DNA from: an uncultured Alphaproteobacteria bacterium
Lineage (GTDB): Bacteria > Pseudomonadota > Alphaproteobacteria > Thalassobaculales > Thalassobaculaceae
Length of the DNA stretch: 12,367 nt
Direction of reading: 5' to 3'
NCBI GenBank assembly: GCA_938028645.1
Contig: CALIMD010000158.1
Coordinates: forward strand, 1 to 12,367
Positions 7,781-12,367 of the stretch are shown in pieces. Both the position numbers and the translations under genes were made by a program. The notes under the pieces were generated by a model. That model saw only the letters and a list, made by a program, of their open reading frames with translations, was not told where the DNA came from and did not search any database. The first letter of the stretch is position 1; every line of letters starts with the position of its first letter.

Positions 7781-7837
7781 TATAAATATAAAGGGCCTGA
7801 TACTAGGTAAAAATTTAAGTATATTTGGGAGGAAAAT

Positions 7838-9106
7838 ATGGCCCCAGTTCTTGGTTGCATAGCAGATGATTTTACAGGTGCTACTGATCTTGCAAATATG
7901 CTTGTTCGAGGAGGTTTGAGAACTATTCAATTACTGGGTGTTCCTAAAGGTGATTTTCACATACCTGACGTTGACGCCATCGTAATCGCCCTCAAATCGC
8001 GAACGATAGAACCAGAGATAGCGATTGCTCAATCCTTGCAATCTCTGGAGTGGCTTCAGAAATCTGGGGCTCAGCAGTTCTTTTTTAAATATTGCTCAAC
8101 ATTCGACTCTACAGACAAGGGGAACATAGGCCCTGTGACAGAAGCGTTAATGAGAGCCCTTGATGTGGATTTCACCATAGCGTGCCCAGCTTTCCCCGAG
8201 ACTGGAAGGACAATATTCAAAGGTCATTTATTTGTTGGTGATGCTTTGCTTTCAGATACTCATATGAATAGTCATCCGCTGACCCCGATGACCGAAAGTA
8301 ATCTGGTATCTGTCTTAAACAAGCAGACAACACTTAACGTAGGATTAGTTCAGTATGATAAGATTGAGGCAGGTCTTAAAACACTCAGAAATTCTTTTGA
8401 CAGATTAAAAAAGGCAGGAGTTTCTATCGCAATCACAGATTCGATCACTGACGACCATTTATATACCTTAGGAGCAGCTCTAGCAGATTTTAAACTAATC
8501 ACCGGGGGTTCTGGTATCGCTATAGGGCTTCCAAAAAATTATCAAAACGCAAACCTAGTCCGCCTTTCTAAAGAGGCAAGTAAACTTAAACCTGTGACAG
8601 GACTGTCCCTTGTCCTCGCGGGTAGCTGTTCGGATGCAACATTACGCCAAGTAGCAAAATTTTCAAAAAACAACCCAAGTTTTAAATTAGACCCAGTGGA
8701 ATTGGACTTGCGACCCGCCATCATCGAGGAAGCAATCGAATGGGCCAACCTCAGGATGGGGCAGGGTCCGGTGTTGATTTACGCCAGTGCAGCTTCTAAC
8801 GAAGTCAAGTCGATACAAGAAAAAATTGGTTCGGAAAAAGCTGGATCTTTAATAGAAAATGCTATGGGATCAATCGCTAAAGCTCTTGTTGATAGTGGTG
8901 TTAGACGTCTAGTTGTCGCTGGGGGTGAAACAGCGGGAGCAGTAGTAGGAGCACTAGGCATATCGAGCTTGCAAATTGGAGAACAAATCGATCCCGGCGT
9001 TCCTGGGACAATAACCGTCGAAGATCCAAAGATTGCATTAGCACTTAAATCAGGTAATTTTGGAGAAGTTGATTTTTTCCAAAAAGCTCTGGACACCATG
9101 CCCTGA
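7838..9106 (+). CDS. otnK: 3-oxo-tetronate 4-kinase (former DUF1537)
   Basis: A 422-residue two-domain acid-sugar kinase. OtnK phosphorylates 3-oxo-tetronate at C4 with ATP, the third step of D-erythronate or L-threonate breakdown. The N-terminal substrate domain shows IADDFTGATD (8-17), KYCSTFDST (84-92) and CPAFPETGRT (116-125). The C-terminal nucleotide domain shows AGSCSDAT (261-268), AGGETAGAVVGAL (361-373) and IDPGVPGT (384-391). The tail LALKSGNFGEVDFFQKAL (401-418) is the form I associate with OtnK rather than with the four-carbon-acid kinases DtnK/LtnK or PdxA2-linked paralogues. ATG 7838 has a strong GGAGG (7828-7832) with 5-base spacing. It is transcribed away from otnI/denD; the pathway's decarboxylase gene otnC, usually close by, is not in the window. 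Confidence 0.92.
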   Translation: MAPVLGCIADDFTGATDLANMLVRGGLRTIQLLGVPKGDFHIPDVDAIVIALKSRTIEPEIAIAQSLQSLEWLQKSGAQQFFFKYCSTFDSTDKGNIGPVTEALMRALDVDFTIACPAFPETGRTIFKGHLFVGDALLSDTHMNSHPLTPMTESNLVSVLNKQTTLNVGLVQYDKIEAGLKTLRNSFDRLKKAGVSIAITDSITDDHLYTLGAALADFKLITGGSGIAIGLPKNYQNANLVRLSKEASKLKPVTGLSLVLAGSCSDATLRQVAKFSKNNPSFKLDPVELDLRPAIIEEAIEWANLRMGQGPVLIYASAASNEVKSIQEKIGSEKAGSLIENAMGSIAKALVDSGVRRLVVAGGETAGAVVGALGISSLQIGEQIDPGVPGTITVEDPKIALALKSGNFGEVDFFQKALDTMP

Positions 9107-9134
9107 TGATTAGATTTATTTACGATATCCATGA

Positions 9135-9935
9135 ATGATTAAAGTTGACAATAGACATATCGATTTAGTGACGTCAGGAACCGGCCCCGACATTTTATTT
9201 GTGCCGGGATCTTTCAGCACTCCAGCCGCATGGCAGAGTATTCAAAAACATCTACCACAGCGGTATAGATTTTTAAGTACGAGCCTTTGTGGCTATGGTG
9301 AAACTACCGAGACCCGGACGCTTTATGATAACTCTATAAATCATGAGATTGAGATATTGAGCCAAATAACTACCTCAATCCAAAAACCAGTCCATTTAGT
9401 AGGACATTCATTTGGAGGACTTGTTTGTTTTGCTGCAATTCTAATGGGAAAACTAAAAGTCAAAAGCTTAACCACCTTCGAGGCAAATCCCATAACATTA
9501 CTGGAAGAAAAAAACGTACTCCAATTCAGAAAAACACGTAAAATCAGTGAGAACTTCGAGCGACAATACTTCCTGAGAGAAAAGGATGCCGTTAAAACAA
9601 TTATAGATTTTTGGGGTGGCCAAGGCTCTTTTTCATCGATGCCCAAGGTCGTTCAAGAATATTGTCGATCAACCGGGTTCGCTAACGTTTTGGACTGGAG
9701 AACTGCGTTAAGTTTTAAAACTTCGAGTGACGATTTTAGGAACTGGAAAATACCATGTTTGATCGTAAGAGGAGAACTCGCAAATGACGAGATGATTGAA
9801 ATCACTGATGTTCTATCAAAATCTATTCCAGACAGTCAAATCTCCGTGGTTACTGGAGCTAATCATTTTTTGATATCATCCCACCCCGCTGTATGTGCGA
9901 ATCTATTAGCGAATTTTCTCCAAGAAATTGATTAA
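9135..9935 (+). CDS. alpha/beta hydrolase, substrate unknown
   Basis: A 266-residue alpha/beta-hydrolase-fold protein without a signal peptide or membrane segment. The oxyanion-hole region is VPGSFSTPAAW (23-33), the nucleophile elbow is GHSFGG (90-95, Ser92), and the catalytic histidine is probably His244 in GANHF. The acid is probably in RGELANDEM (Asp218 or Glu214). A variable lid occupies roughly 115-200. The reaction (esterase, lactonase, C-C hydrolase or haloperoxidase-like) cannot be told from sequence. It begins 28 bases after the otnK stop on the same strand, so it is likely cotranscribed; a lactonase feeding tetronate into the pathway is a reasonable but untested idea. The ATG at 9135 lacks a Shine-Dalgarno sequence, and an earlier ATG at 9131 hits a stop at once. 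A terminator-like hairpin follows. Confidence 0.85.
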   Translation: MIKVDNRHIDLVTSGTGPDILFVPGSFSTPAAWQSIQKHLPQRYRFLSTSLCGYGETTETRTLYDNSINHEIEILSQITTSIQKPVHLVGHSFGGLVCFAAILMGKLKVKSLTTFEANPITLLEEKNVLQFRKTRKISENFERQYFLREKDAVKTIIDFWGGQGSFSSMPKVVQEYCRSTGFANVLDWRTALSFKTSSDDFRNWKIPCLIVRGELANDEMIEITDVLSKSIPDSQISVVTGANHFLISSHPAVCANLLANFLQEID

Positions 9936-9961
9936 TAAGAAAGATAGCCATTAAGTCTGAG

Positions 9962-10141
9962 TCATCGCGCCATGCGCGACATTATTTTTTCATCAAACAA
10001 CTTATCTGATTCTTTAACAGTAATTTGGGTTAAAGGTTTTGTGATTACTTTATTGTATATATGTCGATGATTAGACTTATTGCTCGCCATGTCGAGAATT
10101 TCCGCTGCTGTTAACGTTCCAAGAAGCGACTGGTATTTCAT
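9962..10141 (-). CDS. small hypothetical protein, 59 residues
   Basis: An unrecognised open frame, beginning MKYQSLLGTLTAAEILDMAS and ending DEKIMSRMAR. It is probably soluble: charged, with no membrane segment, signal peptide or cysteine, and likely helical at both ends. ATG 10141 is preceded by AAAAGG (forward CCTTTT, 10151-10156) at 9-base spacing, which supports translation. It lies downstream of the AmpG-like gene on the same strand with a 97-base gap, and is tail-to-tail with the alpha/beta hydrolase. Sixty codons without a stop in AT-rich DNA plus a ribosome site make it plausible; the lack of any recognised family keeps the confidence moderate. Its last codons form one arm of the hairpin that may terminate the opposite gene. 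Confidence 0.45.
   Translation of the reverse strand: MKYQSLLGTLTAAEILDMASNKSNHRHIYNKVITKPLTQITVKESDKLFDEKIMSRMAR
9965..9990 (+). terminator. Rho-independent terminator after the alpha/beta hydrolase
   Basis: TCGCGC (9965-9970) pairs with GCGCGA (9974-9979) around a CAT loop, followed by ATTATTTTTT with six T at 9985-9990. The T run begins five bases after the stem, slightly far. It lies 30 bases past the hydrolase stop and would end the otnK transcript. The same bases encode the C-terminus of the small minus-strand frame. Confidence 0.5.
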
Positions 10142-10238
10142 TTATCAAGACCTTTTCATTCAAAATAACAATTCTGAATATTAGCCAAGCAAGTTTTACG
10201 CCAAAAGGAGATTTATGCTATAGGAAGTACATAGAAAA

Positions 10239-11621
10239 TTATGGGTCTTTGGTCCCCACATGATTTGGGTAACCTTTTATTAAAACCAGCAATAGTAAGA
10301 GGCCCGGAAGAGCAATTATCGATGAGTATACAAAAAAATCGAACCACCCTACAGCGTCGACCAGATAGCCAGAGGGTGAAGACAAAACGCTTCTGCCTAG
10401 GGACATCAAGGCGGATAAAAGCGCATATTGGGTTGCTGTGAATTCTGTATTAGTCAAGATGGACAGATAAGCGACAAAAGCGGCGGTCCCCATTCCACCC
10501 GTCACATTTTCTGCGGCTATCGTCAACGTCAACACGCTAATATCGTGCCCTGCAATGGCTTGATATGCGAATACCAGATTAGATATTGCTTGCAACACAC
10601 CCGTTACCACGAGAGAAGGAAGTAAACCTATCTTTTTTATGAGCACCCCGCCTATGAATAGACCAACTCCCAGTGCACACAGACCAAATAATTTAGTTAC
10701 CTCTGCTATCTCTGTTTTTGTGAAACCGAGATCTATGTAAAACGGATTTGTCATAGTACTTAAAAAAGCATCTCCTAATTTAAAGGTTACTATAAAAAGA
10801 AGTGTTAATAACCATCCGGGCCTTGTTGCAAATTCTGAGAATGGTGCAAGAATGAACTTTCCTGCCCATTGTGATAAGCTAGCTATTTTGCCTAATTTTT
10901 TAGTACTTTCGGAAAAATATTCGCCGCTTGGAGTCGAGGGTTCCTTAGCAAAGCTCACAAGGACCGCGCTCAACAATACCAGTGAAGCCATTATGAGATA
11001 AGCATGTGTCCATGTCCAAAAGTCAGCAAGCAAAAAGACACCTGCGCCGGCTACTAACATCCCAATGCGGTATCCATAAGTGACCATAGCGGCACCAAGT
11101 CCTTGCTCATCATCGTCAAGAATTTCAATACGATAGGCGTCAATAACTATATCCTGACTAGCCGAAAAGAAGGCCACTAGAACGGCGAATATTGCCATAG
11201 AAAATGTAGCATTTCTGGGATCAGATAAAGCTAAGCCAGAGATAGCAACTACCAACATCAATTGGGAGGTTATTAACCAACTTCTCCTGCGTCCGAGAAC
11301 ATTGGTTAAAAATGGTATCCGAGCTCCATCCATTAGGGGAGCCCATAGCGGCTTTAAGGCATACGGTAAACCGACTAAGGAGAATAAACCAATCGTCGAA
11401 CGATCTATTTCTACTTCACGGAGCCAGGCACTCAAGGTGCCGAACGACAATAGTAGCGGCAGTCCACTTACAAAGCCTAGGATCAAAACAAATAGAAGTC
11501 GTTTTTGGAAATATGGCCTTAAAATATTCAATGAAAACTCATGAAAATTTTTACATGGCTTAACCACGTTATTCAATAGACGCCAAAAGAGACTTAAAAT
11601 CTGTTTCAGTTCGGGCCCCAT
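10239..11621 (-). CDS. ampG: AmpG-like muropeptide permease (MFS)
   Basis: An inner-membrane major-facilitator protein of the AmpG family, which imports GlcNAc-anhydroMurNAc peptides for cell-wall recycling. Family stretches match AmpG closely: LILGFVSGLPL (46-56), FSLVGLPYALKPLWAPLMD (80-98), GRRRSWL (110-116), SASQDIVIDAYR (153-164), KLGDAF (281-286), ENVTGGMGTAAFVAYL (371-386) and TATQYALLSAL (395-405). About twelve hydrophobic segments are apparent. The coordinates give the longest frame, whose first 18 codons overlap the upstream kinase gene. The start is doubtful: no candidate has a good ribosome site. GTG 11567, just after the kinase stop, or TTG 11531, which puts the first membrane segment about 11 residues in as in E. 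coli AmpG, are more likely. Probable operon with the kinase. No recycling partners such as ampD or nagZ are in the window. Confidence 0.88.
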   Translation of the reverse strand: MGPELKQILSLFWRLLNNVVKPCKNFHEFSLNILRPYFQKRLLFVLILGFVSGLPLLLSFGTLSAWLREVEIDRSTIGLFSLVGLPYALKPLWAPLMDGARIPFLTNVLGRRRSWLITSQLMLVVAISGLALSDPRNATFSMAIFAVLVAFFSASQDIVIDAYRIEILDDDEQGLGAAMVTYGYRIGMLVAGAGVFLLADFWTWTHAYLIMASLVLLSAVLVSFAKEPSTPSGEYFSESTKKLGKIASLSQWAGKFILAPFSEFATRPGWLLTLLFIVTFKLGDAFLSTMTNPFYIDLGFTKTEIAEVTKLFGLCALGVGLFIGGVLIKKIGLLPSLVVTGVLQAISNLVFAYQAIAGHDISVLTLTIAAENVTGGMGTAAFVAYLSILTNTEFTATQYALLSALMSLGRSVLSSPSGYLVDAVGWFDFFVYSSIIALPGLLLLLVLIKGYPNHVGTKDP

Positions 11622-12367
11622 ACTGCTGAATAATTTCTGACGCGGCTAGACCACCAAGTTTACCACAGTTATCCATCGTATAATTATTTATAAAAGCATA
11701 TAAGAAACCTGCTGCATATAAGTCCCCTGCACCAGTAGTATCTACGATTTTAGGCGCTTTTTGTGCGGGTATAATCCATCGCTCTTCAGATCGTTTTATT
11801 ATAGAGCCCTTTTCACCGAGCGTGATTGCGGCAGTTGAACCGTTATGAGGAAGAGCATCAAGCGCTCCGTTGATGTTATCCACCTGGTATAGGGAAATAA
11901 TTTCACTTTCGTTAGCAAATAGTATGTCAACCTCGTTGGATACTAAATCTAAAAATTCGGTCCGATATCTATTTACACAAAAAGCATCAGACAACGATAA
12001 AGCAACCTTGCAGTTTGTTGAATGAGCGAGTTTAATCGCTTTTTTAATGGCCTCTTTTGCTTTTGGCTGATCCCATAAATAGCCTTCCAGATATATCACT
12101 TTTGAAGCTTCAATCATCTTAGCCTCAATATCCCTTGGCTCCAAAGAAACACAGGCACCCAGATACGTTGCCATAGAGCGCTGCGCATCCTCGGTGACGA
12201 AAACAAGACATTGAGCGGTAGCAGGACCCGAAGAATTTGACGTTGTGGTATAAGACACGCCAAGGTCCGTCAAATCTTTTTTGAATGCGTTGCCAGCAGC
12301 ATCATTCTTTACTTTGCCGATATAGGCGCCGTTCCCACCTAACATCGAAAATCCCACGATAGTATTA
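11569..12367 (-). CDS. PfkB-family carbohydrate kinase, adenosine kinase-like (5' end outside window)
   Basis: The C-terminal roughly 265 residues of a ribokinase-fold kinase; the frame stays open through the right edge, so the true start lies beyond 12367. The bases before the internal ATG at 12357 encode NTI, continuing the family's substrate-binding signature NTIMGFSMLGGNGAYIGKV. The ATP and anion-hole motif DTTGAGD (206-212 counted from that ATG), with Asp212 as likely catalytic base, is intact. Other matches to the alphaproteobacterial 'adenosine kinase' group are MATYLGA, YLEGYLWD, SLSDAFCVNR and FANESEI. It would phosphorylate a nucleoside or sugar in the cytoplasm; adenosine is the annotation usual for this group, but not proven here. 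Its stop lies within or just before the start of the AmpG-like gene, suggesting coupling. Confidence 0.88.
   Translation of the reverse strand, partial: NTIVGFSMLGGNGAYIGKVKNDAAGNAFKKDLTDLGVSYTTTSNSSGPATAQCLVFVTEDAQRSMATYLGACVSLEPRDIEAKMIEASKVIYLEGYLWDQPKAKEAIKKAIKLAHSTNCKVALSLSDAFCVNRYRTEFLDLVSNEVDILFANESEIISLYQVDNINGALDALPHNGSTAAITLGEKGSIIKRSEERWIIPAQKAPKIVDTTGAGDLYAAGFLYAFINNYTMDNCGKLGGLAASEIIQQYGARTETDFKSLLASIE

Noticed and set aside
7721..7930. N-terminal extension of the otnI frame up to 7930
   Set aside because: It runs through the divergent promoter region and over the first codons of otnK, which has a strong ribosome site; the family N-terminus begins at 7720.
10214..10222. ATG after AAAGGAG on the plus strand near 10205
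   Set aside because: The ribosome-site-like sequence is attractive, but the frame stops after two codons (ATG CTA TAG).
10241..11621. Reading the MFS protein as a chlorophyll (PucC/BCD) or generic sugar transporter
   Set aside because: The ordered AmpG-specific stretches (SGLPL, KPLWAPLMD, SASQDIVIDAYR, ENVTGGMGTAAF) fit AmpG far better.

Overview
The window looks like an ordinary stretch of chromosome from an AT-leaning alphaproteobacterium. The strongest lineage clue is the order dapF-mtaB-ftsY, which I know as a conserved alphaproteobacterial arrangement. The adenosine-kinase-like PfkB protein and the AmpG permease also read as alphaproteobacterial. A free-living, possibly marine, lineage would fit the base composition and tight packing, but the sequence does not settle this. 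I see no insertion sequence, prophage, CRISPR array, tRNA or rRNA.

Layout, left to right: (1) 1-152 holds no supportable gene, only a weak hairpin. (2) 153-1223, minus strand, is an Ldh-family NAD(P)-dependent 2-hydroxyacid dehydrogenase. (3) A 102-base divergent promoter region follows. (4) 1326-5938, plus strand, is a compact housekeeping run: dapF (lysine and peptidoglycan precursor), mtaB (tRNA methylthiolation), ftsY (SRP receptor), a fumarylacetoacetate-hydrolase-family enzyme and xthA (exonuclease III). Gaps are tiny and start codons are sometimes non-ATG. (5) 5935-9106 is a tetronate (D-erythronate type) catabolic locus: denD and otnI on the minus strand, otnK divergent on the plus strand. 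(6) 9135-9935 is an alpha/beta hydrolase directly behind otnK, followed by a hairpin terminator. (7) 9962-10141, minus strand, is an unrecognised 59-residue reading frame. (8) 10239-11621, minus strand, is an AmpG-like muropeptide permease, just downstream of and probably cotranscribed with (9) a PfkB/adenosine-kinase-like sugar kinase that runs off the right edge.

How the genes work together: DenD should oxidise D-erythronate at C2, OtnI should isomerise the 2-oxo acid to the 3-oxo acid, and OtnK (formerly DUF1537) should phosphorylate it at C4. The usual last enzyme, the class II aldolase-like decarboxylase OtnC that yields dihydroxyacetone phosphate, is not in the window; an alpha/beta hydrolase of unknown substrate sits beside otnK instead. 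No dedicated sugar-acid transporter or regulator is visible.

I did not find a clearly new biological system. The points most worth a second look are the tetronate locus without otnC, the small unknown reading frame whose end overlaps a terminator hairpin, the possible leaderless dapF transcript, and the convergent xthA/denD pair sharing one palindromic CTAG as both stop codons.
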